A stretch of DNA of 64,000 nt from Brevibacillus sp042683565 (lineage in GTDB: Bacteria; Bacillota; Bacilli; Brevibacillales; Brevibacillaceae): positions 620,001 to 684,000 of the forward strand of contig NZ_JBHUJW010000043.1 of the NCBI RefSeq assembly GCF_042683565.1, in the 5' to 3' direction. This document shows, in pieces, positions 25,242 through 34,720 of this stretch; the stretch's first letter is position 1, and each line of letters opens with the position of its first letter. Both the position numbers and the translations under genes were made by a program. Below the pieces are notes generated by a model. That model saw only the letters and a list, made by a program, of their open reading frames with translations. It was not told the origin of the DNA and ran no database searches.

Positions 25242-26816
25242 TTGTTTACGAACGTGCTGCTGGTCATTTTGCTGATTATTGTGCTCCTTCCCCCGGTCTG
25301 TTTTCTCGGGTACATGTATGCGTTGTCCAAAAAACCAAAACATTCCATCATCCGCTCCCATCCCTTTCTCGGGTGGGTCCGGTATTTGCTCGAAAAGCTG
25401 GGTCCGGAATTTCGCCAATACTGGTTTGACAATGATACGGAAGGAAAGCCGTTCTCCCGGGCTGATTTCGTCGGGCTGGTCTATGCCGCGAAGTACCGGA
25501 CGGACCTCATTTCGTTTGGCGGCAGGCGAGACTATGAGAAGCCCGGCTTCTACTTGTCGAATGCCATGTTCCCCCGGCTGACATCCGAGCTTCGCGTCGA
25601 CAACGATACATTGGTCACCGGCAAAAAGTACGTCATTACATACGAAGGCTTGTTCACGCGCAGGGAGAAATGGGTGGTTGACCAGGTCAAGCCTTGGCTG
25701 CTGCCGGATGAAGATGCAATCGTGGTCGGGGAAAACCGCCGTCATCCGTGGCGCATCAAAGGCATGTTCGGCGCCTCGGCCACCTCGTATGGGGCTGTCG
25801 GAGAGAACTATATCATCTCCACAGGGAACGGCGCTCGCATGGCGGGCGGGTCGTGGATCAATACGGGTGAAGGCGGCGTGGCCGATGTCCATCTGGAGAC
25901 CGGAGCCGACATCGTGGCGCAGATCGGGCCGGGGATGTTTGGCTACCGCGACAAGGAAGGGAAATTTTCACTGGAGGAATACAAGGCGAAAGCACAGATC
26001 ACGAATATCAAAGCGTTTGAACTGAAATTCCATCAAGGCGCCAAAATCCGCGGGGGCCATCTGGAAGGCTCCAAGGTGACGGAAAAAGTCGCGGCAGCCC
26101 GGCTCGTACCTGTCGGCAAGACGGTGAACTCGCCTAATCGCTTCGAGTTTTTGACCAACCCCAAAGAAGCTCTGCAGTTTATCCAAACGTTACAGGAAGC
26201 AGGCGGCAAGTCGGTCGGCGTGAAGATCGTCGTCGGCGACCCCAAACGGCTGGAACCATTCTTCCAGACGATGATCGACCTCGACATTTATCCCGATTTC
26301 ATCACGGTGGACGGCTCGGAGGGCGGTTCTGGCGCCACCTTCAAAGCGATGGCGGACGGAATGGGCTTGCCGCTGTACGCTGCTCTGCTCATCCTGGACG
26401 ATACGGCGAGGAAGTTCGGCGTGCGCGATCGCTTCAAAATTTTTGCATCCGGCAAGCTGATCACCCCGGACAAGGTGGCGATCGCGCTGGCGCTCGGCGC
26501 AGACTGCGTCAACTCCGCGCGGGGCTTCATGATGGCCAACGGCTGCATCATGGCGATGCAATGCCATACCGGAAAATGTCCGACAGGCATCACGACGACG
26601 GATTCCAAGTACCAGGAAGCGCTTGCGCCTGAGGAGAAGCAATGGCGTGTGATGAACTACATTCTCCAGCTGCGGGAAGGGGTCTTTTCCTTGACGGCTG
26701 CTTGCGGACTGGACAGCCCCCGGAAGCTGAACCGCGAGCATGTCGTCTTTACCGACGAAAAAGGACAGAGCTTCCGCGTAATAGACTTGTTTCCTTATCC
26801 GGAGCCGGCGGTGTAA
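25242..26816 (+). CDS. Membrane-anchored glutamate-synthase-like FMN protein (YerD type)
   Basis: 524 residues. An N-terminal hydrophobic helix (1-25) precedes a GltB-type FMN/Fe-S barrel: FGASATSYGAVGENYI, GANMAGGSW-like NGARMAGGSW, QIGPGMFG, ITVDGSEGGSGATFK and the cysteine cluster ending CHTGKCPTGI. It lacks the amidotransferase domain and so cannot by itself use glutamine. B. subtilis YerD has the same size. The reaction is unproven. Confidence 0.85.
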   Translation: MFTNVLLVILLIIVLLPPVCFLGYMYALSKKPKHSIIRSHPFLGWVRYLLEKLGPEFRQYWFDNDTEGKPFSRADFVGLVYAAKYRTDLISFGGRRDYEKPGFYLSNAMFPRLTSELRVDNDTLVTGKKYVITYEGLFTRREKWVVDQVKPWLLPDEDAIVVGENRRHPWRIKGMFGASATSYGAVGENYIISTGNGARMAGGSWINTGEGGVADVHLETGADIVAQIGPGMFGYRDKEGKFSLEEYKAKAQITNIKAFELKFHQGAKIRGGHLEGSKVTEKVAAARLVPVGKTVNSPNRFEFLTNPKEALQFIQTLQEAGGKSVGVKIVVGDPKRLEPFFQTMIDLDIYPDFITVDGSEGGSGATFKAMADGMGLPLYAALLILDDTARKFGVRDRFKIFASGKLITPDKVAIALALGADCVNSARGFMMANGCIMAMQCHTGKCPTGITTTDSKYQEALAPEEKQWRVMNYILQLREGVFSLTAACGLDSPRKLNREHVVFTDEKGQSFRVIDLFPYPEPAV

Positions 26817-26998
26817 GCAGCAGCCACACCTTTTGCCATAAACAACGTCTGGACATTGTTTACAAAAAGCCCCGAAGGAGCAGACTGCTCGCTTTGGGGC
26901 ATAGTTGTGGTGAATACCGGTTGTAGCCATGCATGGGAGTGTTCGACTATAATCAGGGAGAGGACAGCATCTGTGCCAAAATAAGGGAGGGACTTTGT

Positions 26999-27925
26999 TT
27001 GCAATACGTACGTTTGGGCAATACGGATCTGGAAGTATCGTCCTTGATTCTCGGATGCATGCGGTTGCAGCAGCTTACCGTGCCCGAGGCAGAAGTCTTG
27101 ATCAAGACGGCAATGGAAGAAGGGATTACGTTCTTCGACCATGCCGACATTTACGGCCAGGGGGTTTGCGAGGAAATTTTTGCCGATGCCGTGCAGATGA
27201 GTCCCCGCATTCGCGAGAGCATGATCATCCAGAGCAAATGCGGCATCCGCACCAAAGAAAACATGTACGATTTGTCCAAGGAGCATATCCTGCAGTCCGT
27301 CGATGGCATTCTGAAGCGGCTGAAGACGGAATATTTGGACGTTCTGCTCCTCCATCGCCCGGACCCGCTGGTCGAGCCGCTGGAAGTAGCCGAAGCGTTT
27401 GACAGGCTGCACAGTCAGGGAAAAGTAAGGTACTTTGGCGTGTCGAACCATACGCCTGCGCAGATTGAGCTACTCCAGCGCGCCCTTCCCTGCAAGCTGG
27501 TGGTCAATCAGTTCCAGTTTAGCATCGCACATACTCCCGTGATCGACTCAGGCATGACGTTTAACATGAAGGTCGACCAGGCGATTAATCGGGACAGCAG
27601 CGTGGTCGATTATTGCCGCCTGCACGACATTACCCTGCAGGCTTGGTCGCCTTTTCAGCACGGATTTTTCCAGGGCCCATTCATCGGCGATCGGACGAAT
27701 TTTCCGGAATTGAACGATGTTCTGGATGCGCTCGCCAAAAAATACGGCGTGACGAGCACGGCCATCGCTGTCGCATGGATCGAGCGCCATCCCGCCCGCA
27801 TCCAGGTCGTGCTCGGAACGACCAATCCGCAAAGGCTCAAGGACGCCTGCAAAAGTGTGGATGTGAGCTTGACCAGAGAAGAATGGTACCAAATCTACAA
27901 AGCTGCCGGCAACATCGTCCCATAG
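26999..27925 (+). CDS. Aldo/keto reductase (YdhF/YcsN-like oxidoreductase)
   Basis: About 308 residues from a TTG at 26999, preceded by AGGGAGG. The tetrad is visible: Asp in FFDHADIYG with Tyr, Lys in QSKCGIR and His in LLHRPD. NADPH binding is suggested by GTTNPQRLKDA near the end. It reduces carbonyls with NAD(P)H; the natural substrate is unknown. It is monocistronic, between a YerD-like gene and a shared terminator. Confidence 0.88.
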   Translation: MQYVRLGNTDLEVSSLILGCMRLQQLTVPEAEVLIKTAMEEGITFFDHADIYGQGVCEEIFADAVQMSPRIRESMIIQSKCGIRTKENMYDLSKEHILQSVDGILKRLKTEYLDVLLLHRPDPLVEPLEVAEAFDRLHSQGKVRYFGVSNHTPAQIELLQRALPCKLVVNQFQFSIAHTPVIDSGMTFNMKVDQAINRDSSVVDYCRLHDITLQAWSPFQHGFFQGPFIGDRTNFPELNDVLDALAKKYGVTSTAIAVAWIERHPARIQVVLGTTNPQRLKDACKSVDVSLTREEWYQIYKAAGNIVP

Positions 27926-27947
27926 GGCCAACTAGTGCCAAAACGCA

Positions 27948-27982
27948 AAAGCGAAGGCTGCTGCTCTCTGCCTTCGCTTTTG
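27948..27982. terminator. Bidirectional terminator
   Basis: AAAAGCGAAGGC/GCCTTCGCTTTT forms a 12-bp stem with T-runs on both strands. It ends both the aldo/keto reductase gene and the convergent dehydrogenase operon. Confidence 0.8.
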
Positions 27983-28037
27983 TCATGAGCGGGAAGGATC
28001 TTTCCTGCCGTTCCCCTAAATTTTTTTGCTCCCTGTG

Positions 28038-29480
28038 TCAGCGCGTCACTTTCGCCTTGTTGACGATGTGGATGGCGTGTCCGAGCGCGGCTTCTGCGGC
28101 TTCGAGCCAAACCTCGCTCAAGGTAGGGTGCGGATGGATGGTCAGAGCCAAATCTTCGACCCGCGCAGCCAGCTCCAGGGCGAGCACCCCTTCGCCGATC
28201 AGGTTGGAGGCGTCAGCGCCCACGATATGCATGCCCAAAAGCAGATGGCTTTCCTCATCCACGATCACTTCGGCGAAGCCTTCTCCCTCGTCCGTCGCCA
28301 ATGCCTTGCCGTTCGCCCGATACGGGAAAGACGCAGCTTTGACCCGATACCCGTGCTGCTCGGCTTCTTCCTTCGTCAGCCCGACGCCCGCGATTTGCGG
28401 TTCTGTAAAGATCACATACGGAACATACGGCGAGTCTACGCTGCTGGGCAGACCGGCAATCACCTCGGCGGCTACGATACCTTGCTTCGCGGCCCGATGC
28501 GCAAGCGCGGGTCCCGGCGTCACATCCCCGATCGCGTAAATATGCGACACATTCGTACGGCATGCATCATCGACCGGAATATAGCCGCGGTTATCAACCT
28601 GCACCCCGGCTTGGGCAAGCCCGATCTCTCCCGTATTCGGCACGCGGCCGATTGTCACCAGCACCTTGTCCGCAGCGATTTGCTCCTGCGTACCTTGCTG
28701 GCTGGTGCTGATCGTCAGCTGCGCGCGCCCTTCCGCGACGGCAACCGACTCCACTCTGGCCCCTGTTTTCACCGTGATGCCCAGCCTTTTGCCCTGTTTT
28801 TTTACGACTTGCGAGAGCGATGCTGCCGTCTGCGGCAAAATGTCCTGAGCTGCCTCCACGATGGTGACCTTCGAGCCGAGCTTGGCAAAGGCCATGCCCA
28901 GTTCCATCCCGATGTATCCTCCGCCGATGATGGCGAGCGTCTCTGGCACCTCCTGAAGGTTCAACGCATCCGTAGAGTCCAGAATGATCTCGCCGTCCCG
29001 CTCGACAAACGGGGGAAGAAACGGTCTCGATCCGGTCGCGACGATGGCATGGCGAAACTTGTACGTCTCGAAGTCTCCCCCTGTCTCGACACCGATCCGG
29101 TCAGAGGACAAAAACGTCGCAGACCCTTTCACGACCGCCACGCCATTCGCTTCGCACAGGTGGGCTACACCCGTTCGCAGCTGCGAGACGACGGATTCTT
29201 TCCACGCCTGCCATTTTGCCATGCGAAAAGCGGCGGTCCCTTCCGGAAGCTCGATGCCCAGCTTTTCCAGACCACGCAGGCTGTCAAACTGGGTCGCACT
29301 GTGAATGAGCGCCTTCGAGGGAATACACCCGCGATTCAGGCAGACGCCGCCCAGACTGTCTTTTTCTACGAGCACGACGGACAGCCCCAGCTGGCCCAGA
29401 CGAATGGCAGCCGCGTATCCGCCAGGGCCCCCGCCGATTACGACAACATCCGTTTCGATTGCTACTTCTCCTACTACCAT
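28038..29480 (-). CDS. Dihydrolipoyl dehydrogenase (E3)
   Basis: 480 residues. It has the FAD-binding GGGPGGYAAAIR, the redox disulfide GGVCLNRGCIPSK, a second dinucleotide fold (IIGGGYIGMELG) and the catalytic HPHPTLSE at the C-terminus. It reoxidises the dihydrolipoyl arm of E2 with NAD+. It is the last gene of the operon and begins at the base after the E2 stop. Confidence 0.95.
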   Translation of the reverse strand: MVVGEVAIETDVVVIGGGPGGYAAAIRLGQLGLSVVLVEKDSLGGVCLNRGCIPSKALIHSATQFDSLRGLEKLGIELPEGTAAFRMAKWQAWKESVVSQLRTGVAHLCEANGVAVVKGSATFLSSDRIGVETGGDFETYKFRHAIVATGSRPFLPPFVERDGEIILDSTDALNLQEVPETLAIIGGGYIGMELGMAFAKLGSKVTIVEAAQDILPQTAASLSQVVKKQGKRLGITVKTGARVESVAVAEGRAQLTISTSQQGTQEQIAADKVLVTIGRVPNTGEIGLAQAGVQVDNRGYIPVDDACRTNVSHIYAIGDVTPGPALAHRAAKQGIVAAEVIAGLPSSVDSPYVPYVIFTEPQIAGVGLTKEEAEQHGYRVKAASFPYRANGKALATDEGEGFAEVIVDEESHLLLGMHIVGADASNLIGEGVLALELAARVEDLALTIHPHPTLSEVWLEAAEAALGHAIHIVNKAKVTR

Positions 29481-30851
29481 CTATACCATCTCCACCATCA
29501 GCAGATTCGGGTCTTCGAGCAGCTCCTTGATCCGGTTCGTAAAGCGCACAGCCGTCACCCCGTCGATGAGGCGATGGTCGAAGGAGAGCGAAATGTTCAT
29601 CATCCAGCGGATCACGCCCTCGTCTTCGCGCACGACCCAGCGTTTTTCCATTTTGTGCAAGCTCATGATTGCAACCTGCGGATGGTTGATGATCGGGGTC
29701 GCTTGCAGGCCGCCGATCGGACCGACATTGCTGATCGTGAAGGTGCCGCCTGTGATCTGTTCCATCGTCAGCTTGCCGGATCTGGCCAGCTCTGCCAGAT
29801 TGGCGATCTCGTCCGCGAGCTGGAAGATCGACTTGCGATCCGCATCCTTGATGACAGGCACGATCAGCCCTTCCGGTGTGTCAGTGGCGATGCCGATGTT
29901 ATAAAAGCGCTTCAGCAAAATTTCGTTGGCCGCATCGTCGATGGATGCGTTCATCACCGGGAATTCCTTCAGCGCGATCACCAGCGCCTTGATGAAAAAT
30001 GGCAAATACGTCAGCTTGATGCCGCGCCGACTGGCGTGAGGAAGCAGCTGCTCCCGCAAAGCGCGCAGGCGGTCCATCTCCAACTCGTCGACCGATGTGA
30101 CATGCGGGATGATGGTGACTGACTTGACCATATGTTCCGCGATTTTTTTCCGGATTCCTTTCAGCGGCAGCCGTTCGATCGACGGCTCCGCAGCGGCTGG
30201 CGCCTGATGGATCGGCGCTTGCTGCAGTGTCTGTGGGACACGTTCCTGTGCGTGGGCCTCTTTTTCCTGCGCGATAGCCGTCGCCGCCATTTGCGCTGCT
30301 GCCACATGCGAAGCAGACTTGGCTTCCTCAGCCGGGGCGGCCAAGGCATGATCGGAGGACGCTGCCTGCTTGCTGCCCTGCATAAACAGGCGCAAATCTT
30401 CTTCTGTGACACGACCAGCCGGGCCGGTGCCGCTCACTTTCTCGATATCGATCTTCCATTCGCGGGCGAGCTGCCGCACATACGGCGTGGCCAGGGCGCG
30501 GACTGTCCGCGGACGGGGTGCGTCTATCGGGACAGACTTTTCCGCCGTTTTCGCTGCAGGCTTCTCCTCTGGCTCGCTTGCAGCCTGCTCGCTGCCAGGC
30601 GCCCCCTTCACCTCTTCCCCAGTATGAATAACCAGCAAGGTCGTGCCGACTTTCACCGTCTCGCCTTCCGTAACGAGCACTTCTCCGATGACGCCGCTCA
30701 CGGGTGCAGACAGTTCTGCATTTACTTTGTCGGTCTGCACCTCGATCACTGGCTGATCGGCTGTGACCGCATCGCCGGGACGCACGAGAATTTTCAGGAT
30801 TTCGCCTTCATGCATGCCTTCTCCCACATCGGGGAGCTTGAACTCCACCAT
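29481..30851 (-). CDS. 2-oxoacid dehydrogenase E2, dihydrolipoyl acyltransferase
   Basis: 456 residues with a single lipoyl domain (lipoylated Lys42 in QTDKVNAE), Ala/Pro/Glu linkers, a peripheral-subunit-binding domain (ATPYVRQLAREWKIDI near 140-160) and the catalytic domain ending in SFDHRLIDG. It carries acyl groups from E1 to CoA. Single-lipoyl E2s occur in both pyruvate and branched-chain complexes, so the substrate is left open. Confidence 0.93.
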   Translation of the reverse strand: MVEFKLPDVGEGMHEGEILKILVRPGDAVTADQPVIEVQTDKVNAELSAPVSGVIGEVLVTEGETVKVGTTLLVIHTGEEVKGAPGSEQAASEPEEKPAAKTAEKSVPIDAPRPRTVRALATPYVRQLAREWKIDIEKVSGTGPAGRVTEEDLRLFMQGSKQAASSDHALAAPAEEAKSASHVAAAQMAATAIAQEKEAHAQERVPQTLQQAPIHQAPAAAEPSIERLPLKGIRKKIAEHMVKSVTIIPHVTSVDELEMDRLRALREQLLPHASRRGIKLTYLPFFIKALVIALKEFPVMNASIDDAANEILLKRFYNIGIATDTPEGLIVPVIKDADRKSIFQLADEIANLAELARSGKLTMEQITGGTFTISNVGPIGGLQATPIINHPQVAIMSLHKMEKRWVVREDEGVIRWMMNISLSFDHRLIDGVTAVRFTNRIKELLEDPNLLMVEMV

Positions 30852-30869
30852 TGCCCTCGCTCCTTCTTT

Positions 30870-31853
30870 CTAGTACGTAAACGTTTCCACGATGCCGTTC
30901 ATGACGCGCTCTGGCGTCGGCAAATAATCGTCCTCGATGCTAAATTGCGGAACCGGAACGTCAAAGCCCGTGATCCGCTTGACCGGCGCTTTCAAGTAAA
31001 TCAACGCTTCATCGTTGATGATCGAAATGATTTCCGCACCGATGCCGACCGTTTTGTGTGCTTCATGGACGACGACGGCTCTGCCCGTCTTTTTGACCGA
31101 AGCCACGATTGCATCCCGGTCCAGCGGGTAGATCGTGCGCAAGTCGATCACTTCGCAGCTGATGCCCCGCTCCCGCTCGATTCGCTTCGCCGCCTCATCC
31201 GCTACGCGCAGCATGGCACCCCAGGCGAAGATGGACAAATCCTCTCCCTCGCGTACCACCCTCGCTTTGCCGATCGGGACGCGGTACATTTCCTGTGGCA
31301 CCTCTTCCTTGAACGCCCGGTACAGCTTTGTCGGCTCCAGGAACAGGACGGGATCGGGGTCCTCCATGGCGGCGATCAAAAGCCCTTTGGCGTCATACGG
31401 CGTGCTCGGCGCCACGACCTTCAAGCCGGGCACATGGGCGAAGAACGATTCCACGCTCTCCGAATGCAGCTCCGGCCCGCGAATACCGGCACCGTATGGC
31501 GTGCGAATGACCATCGGTACGTGGTATTGGCCGCGCGTCCGGTACCGCATGCGTGCGGCATGGGAGACGATCTGCTCGAAGCCGGGATAGATGAAGGCGA
31601 GAAACTGGATTTCCACCACGGGAATCAATCCGTTCAAAGCCAGGCCGATCGCCGCGCCGATGATGCCCGCCTCGGACAAGGGCGTATCGACGACGCGGTT
31701 CGCTCCGTACTTTTCCAGCAAGTTTTCCGTCGCCCGGAACACGCCGCCATTGACGCCGATATCTTCGCCGAGAAGCATGACGCGCGCATCTTCTGCCATC
31801 TTTTGGTCCATCGCTTCGGTGATGGCCTGAATCATCGTCAGTTTTCGTTTCAT
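30870..31853 (-). CDS. 2-oxoacid dehydrogenase E1 beta subunit
   Basis: 327 residues, typical length. The ThDP-facing MLLGEDIGVNGGVFRAT, VEIQFLAFIYPGFEQI and GWGAM-like FAWGAM with the PLDRDAI segment identify it. It forms an alpha2beta2 E1 with the next upstream gene, which overlaps it by 4 bp (ATGA). Confidence 0.94.
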   Translation of the reverse strand: MKRKLTMIQAITEAMDQKMAEDARVMLLGEDIGVNGGVFRATENLLEKYGANRVVDTPLSEAGIIGAAIGLALNGLIPVVEIQFLAFIYPGFEQIVSHAARMRYRTRGQYHVPMVIRTPYGAGIRGPELHSESVESFFAHVPGLKVVAPSTPYDAKGLLIAAMEDPDPVLFLEPTKLYRAFKEEVPQEMYRVPIGKARVVREGEDLSIFAWGAMLRVADEAAKRIERERGISCEVIDLRTIYPLDRDAIVASVKKTGRAVVVHEAHKTVGIGAEIISIINDEALIYLKAPVKRITGFDVPVPQFSIEDDYLPTPERVMNGIVETFTY

Positions 31854-32917
31854 GCCGGGATTTCCTCCTGTTTGTCAGGGTTTGTCAGCTCGTTTTGCTG
31901 TTCGACCGCCATCCACGTCAGCTCCGCATAGACGTGCTTGAACATGTCTTCCGGACGCGACTTCGGATAGCTCTCTGCTTCTGCCAGCGCCTCATCGATT
32001 TTCGCTCCTGCGGCGGAAATGAATGCGCTTTCTTTTTCTTCGTTCCAAAGCCCTTGTTTTTCGAGATAAAGGCGCAGGCGGTGGATCGGGTCGCGCTGCT
32101 CGCGCCACTGTGCCGACAGCGCTTCCTGGTCGCGGTACTTTTTCGGATCGTCGGCCGTCGTGTGGGCGCCGTAGCGGAAGGTAATCGCTTCGATCAAGGT
32201 CGGGCCTTCGCCTGCCAGGGCGCGCTCTACTGCTTTTTTCATCGTCATCCAGACAGCGAAAATGTCGTTGCCGTCGATTCGCTCGCCGTGAATGTCGTAG
32301 GCAGCCGCCCGCTGCGCGATCGTCCGGGAAGCGGATTGCTGGGAGAAAGGTACGCTGATCGCGTAGCCGTTGTTTTGGCAGAAAAAGATGGTCGGGGTCT
32401 TGAAGACGCCCGCGAAATTGAGCGCTTCGTGGAAATCGCCCTCGGAAGTCGCCCCGTCACCAAAGTACGCGAGACTGACGTGCTGCTCGCTTTGCAGCTT
32501 GCTCGCCCAGGCGGTCCCGACTGCGTGCACCATCTGCGTCGCGATCGGCACACACGGCGGCATGATGTTCAAGCCTTTCGGGCTGATGCTGCCTTCCATA
32601 TGGCCCATCCAGTACAAAAATACGCGCGCCATCGACTGTCCGTGTACGATTGCGGCGGCGTGGTCGCGGTAGGTCGGGAACAGCCAGTCGCCGGGAGAAA
32701 GCGCCATGGCGCTGCCGACTTGCGAAGCTTCCTGTCCTTCAAAAGGTGCGTATGTGCCCATCCGTCCTTGCCGCTGCAGGTTGATCGATTTGCGGTCGAA
32801 CAGGCGGACCAGCACCATGTTTTCGTACATCTTGACCATCGTGGCCGCATCTGGCAGTCCGGCGATGTCATGCGCCAGTTCACCCTCTGGGGTCAATACC
32901 TGATATAATGGAGACAT
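31850..32917 (-). CDS. 2-oxoacid dehydrogenase E1 alpha subunit
   Basis: 355 residues with the ThDP motif GDGATSEGDFHEALNFAG and QNNGYAI. The N-terminal NLQRQGRMGTYAPFEGQEAS is closer to Bacillus pyruvate dehydrogenase E1 alpha than to branched-chain E1 alpha. The sigma-54 promoter and adjacent activator, however, recall bkd and aco operons. There is no ptb, buk or bcd gene. It is best called an inducible pyruvate/branched-chain-type complex. Confidence 0.92.
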   Translation of the reverse strand: MSPLYQVLTPEGELAHDIAGLPDAATMVKMYENMVLVRLFDRKSINLQRQGRMGTYAPFEGQEASQVGSAMALSPGDWLFPTYRDHAAAIVHGQSMARVFLYWMGHMEGSISPKGLNIMPPCVPIATQMVHAVGTAWASKLQSEQHVSLAYFGDGATSEGDFHEALNFAGVFKTPTIFFCQNNGYAISVPFSQQSASRTIAQRAAAYDIHGERIDGNDIFAVWMTMKKAVERALAGEGPTLIEAITFRYGAHTTADDPKKYRDQEALSAQWREQRDPIHRLRLYLEKQGLWNEEKESAFISAAGAKIDEALAEAESYPKSRPEDMFKHVYAELTWMAVEQQNELTNPDKQEEIPA

Positions 32918-33025
32918 TCAAACATCCCTCTCTTTCCGAATTCAGTCCAGCCGTTTCATATTGCTATGGACATCAGCGATAACGCGAGCGAGTTGCGTCA
33001 GCTATTTTCTTCATAAACGAACAAT

Positions 33026-33041
33026 AGCAAATACTGTGCCA
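33026..33041 (-). promoter_or_regulatory. Sigma-54 promoter of the dehydrogenase operon
   Basis: On the minus strand TGGCAC-N5-TTGCT matches the -24/-12 consensus exactly. It lies about 110 nt before the E1 alpha start and faces the operon. The next gene upstream is a divergent sigma-54 activator. Repeated TTTTGCA motifs at 33088-33108 are candidate activator sites. Confidence 0.85.
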
Positions 33042-33163
33042 AGCGAAACGATGTGAATCGAGCCGCATTGACAGAGCGCTTGCTCAGTTTTGCATATGCG
33101 TTTTTGCACAAGGATGCTCAATTCTGACTATTGCGATTCCACCTGCGGTCCAAGGGGGTCATT

Positions 33164-34573
33164 ATGAATCAAACGAGATTTTACCAGGCGAGTGACAACG
33201 ACGAGCTGTTCAAGCTGATTACGACCATTTTCCATACGTCCCACGACGGGCTTGCGATTTGCGATCGCGACGGATACGTGCTGCTCTACAACGAGGCCTA
33301 CTTGCACATCACCGGCGTCCCTGCCGACGTGCTCGATCGCTACAGCTTCATCGAACAGAAGGAATTGCATCTGGTGCCGGACTCTTCCGCCGCCAGGGCC
33401 ATCCAGACCAAGCAGACCCACAGCGTCATCATCGACTATGCCAACGGCCGCAAAGCGATCAACACGGCGACGCCCTTGCTCGATGAGAACCAGGAGCTGC
33501 TGTTCGTGGTGGGCAACGTCCGCGACATTACCGAACTGAACCAGCTGCAGCAGGAGTTGGAGGAGACGAGGCAGATCAATTCCGCCTTCCAGCAGGCACT
33601 GGAAAAAATTCAAAACGAGATCGATTACGAGGGGCAGCTGATCTACCGGAGCAACCTGATGCACCGCATCGCCGCACTGGCCGACCGCTTTGCGGTAAAC
33701 GACTCCCCCATTCTGCTCCTGGGCGAGTCCGGGGTCGGCAAGGACGTGCTCGCCAGCTACATCCACGCCCGCAGCGGCCGCACCGGCGATTTTATCAAAA
33801 TCAACTGTGGTGCCATCCCGGACCACTTGCTCGAATCCGAACTGTTCGGCTACGAAAAAGGGGCGTTTACCGGAGCGACACAGGCCAAGGAGGGACTGCT
33901 GGAGCTGGCGCACAGCGGCACGATTTTCCTCGATGAGGTGGGCGATTTGCCCTACCCGCTGCAGGTGAAGCTGCTCAACGTGTTGCAGGACGGGAAAATC
34001 CGCCGATTGGGCGGCAAGACGTCGCGCCAGGTAAACATGCGCATCATCGCGGCGACCAACAGCGACCTCGAAGCGATGGTCGAGCGCAAGCAATTCCGGC
34101 AAGATTTGTACTATCGGCTGAATGTGCTGACGATTACCGTCCCGCCGCTGCGAGAGCGCCGCGATGACATCCCTGCGCTGATCTTCTACTTTTTGAAGAT
34201 GCTGGAGAAAAAGTATCAGCGCCAAATCCGGGTCGAAGCCGACGCGCTGGAAGCCTTTATGGAATACGACTGGCCAGGGAACATCCGCGAACTGAAAAAC
34301 GTGATCGAGCGCGCCTATCACATGTGCGAGAACGAGAAAATCACATTTGACCAGCTGCCTGCGTCCATCCGCAAGGCGCAGCAAGCTTCGCTTCCGCTGC
34401 AGATGGCGAAAATCGACTCTTCTCTGCCGCTGAAAGAGGCGGTCGACCGATTCGAGCGGGAGTACATCCAGCGCATCCTTGGCGAGACGAGAACGATGCA
34501 GGAGTGCGCCGACAGGCTGGGTATCAACATATCTACACTGGTGAGGAAAAAGCGGAGCCTGGGAATCAAATAG
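33164..34573 (+). CDS. Sigma-54-dependent activator with PAS domain
   Basis: 469 residues from the ATG at 33164 (AAGGGGG upstream). It has an N-terminal PAS domain (about 10-125), an AAA+ domain with GESGVGKD (Walker A) and the GAFTGA loop that contacts sigma-54, then a Fis-type HTH (MQECADRLGINISTLVRKK). It belongs to the BkdR/RocR/AcoR class and probably activates the divergent E1-E2-E3 operon. The PAS ligand may be the 2-oxoacid or a related metabolite (inference). Confidence 0.92.
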   Translation: MNQTRFYQASDNDELFKLITTIFHTSHDGLAICDRDGYVLLYNEAYLHITGVPADVLDRYSFIEQKELHLVPDSSAARAIQTKQTHSVIIDYANGRKAINTATPLLDENQELLFVVGNVRDITELNQLQQELEETRQINSAFQQALEKIQNEIDYEGQLIYRSNLMHRIAALADRFAVNDSPILLLGESGVGKDVLASYIHARSGRTGDFIKINCGAIPDHLLESELFGYEKGAFTGATQAKEGLLELAHSGTIFLDEVGDLPYPLQVKLLNVLQDGKIRRLGGKTSRQVNMRIIAATNSDLEAMVERKQFRQDLYYRLNVLTITVPPLRERRDDIPALIFYFLKMLEKKYQRQIRVEADALEAFMEYDWPGNIRELKNVIERAYHMCENEKITFDQLPASIRKAQQASLPLQMAKIDSSLPLKEAVDRFEREYIQRILGETRTMQECADRLGINISTLVRKKRSLGIK

Positions 34574-34581
34574 AAAAAAAG

Positions 34582-34625
34582 AGAAAGCCAGCCTGACACA
34601 GGACGTCGTGTCAAGCTGGCTTTCG
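34582..34625 (-). terminator. Terminator between activator and MFS genes
   Basis: A long hairpin, GAAAGCCAGC...GCTGGCTTTC with inner TGACAC/GTGTCA, has a T-rich tail on the minus strand and serves the MFS gene. It may also end the activator transcript. Confidence 0.7.
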
Positions 34626-34720
34626 GCATGGATGGCAGCTGCCCGCCCTTCATCCGGAAGGCAACTTTCGGCAGTGCTTGCTCCACGTTTTTTCCGCTTC
34701 CAAAGCGGATTCAAAAAGGA

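Noticed and set aside
28026..31931. Two long plus-strand frames (698 and 599 codons) opposite the E1-E2-E3 genes
   Set aside because: They are shadows of the GC-rich dehydrogenase genes: rich in His, Arg, Gln and Cys, with no ribosome sites and no recognisable domains.
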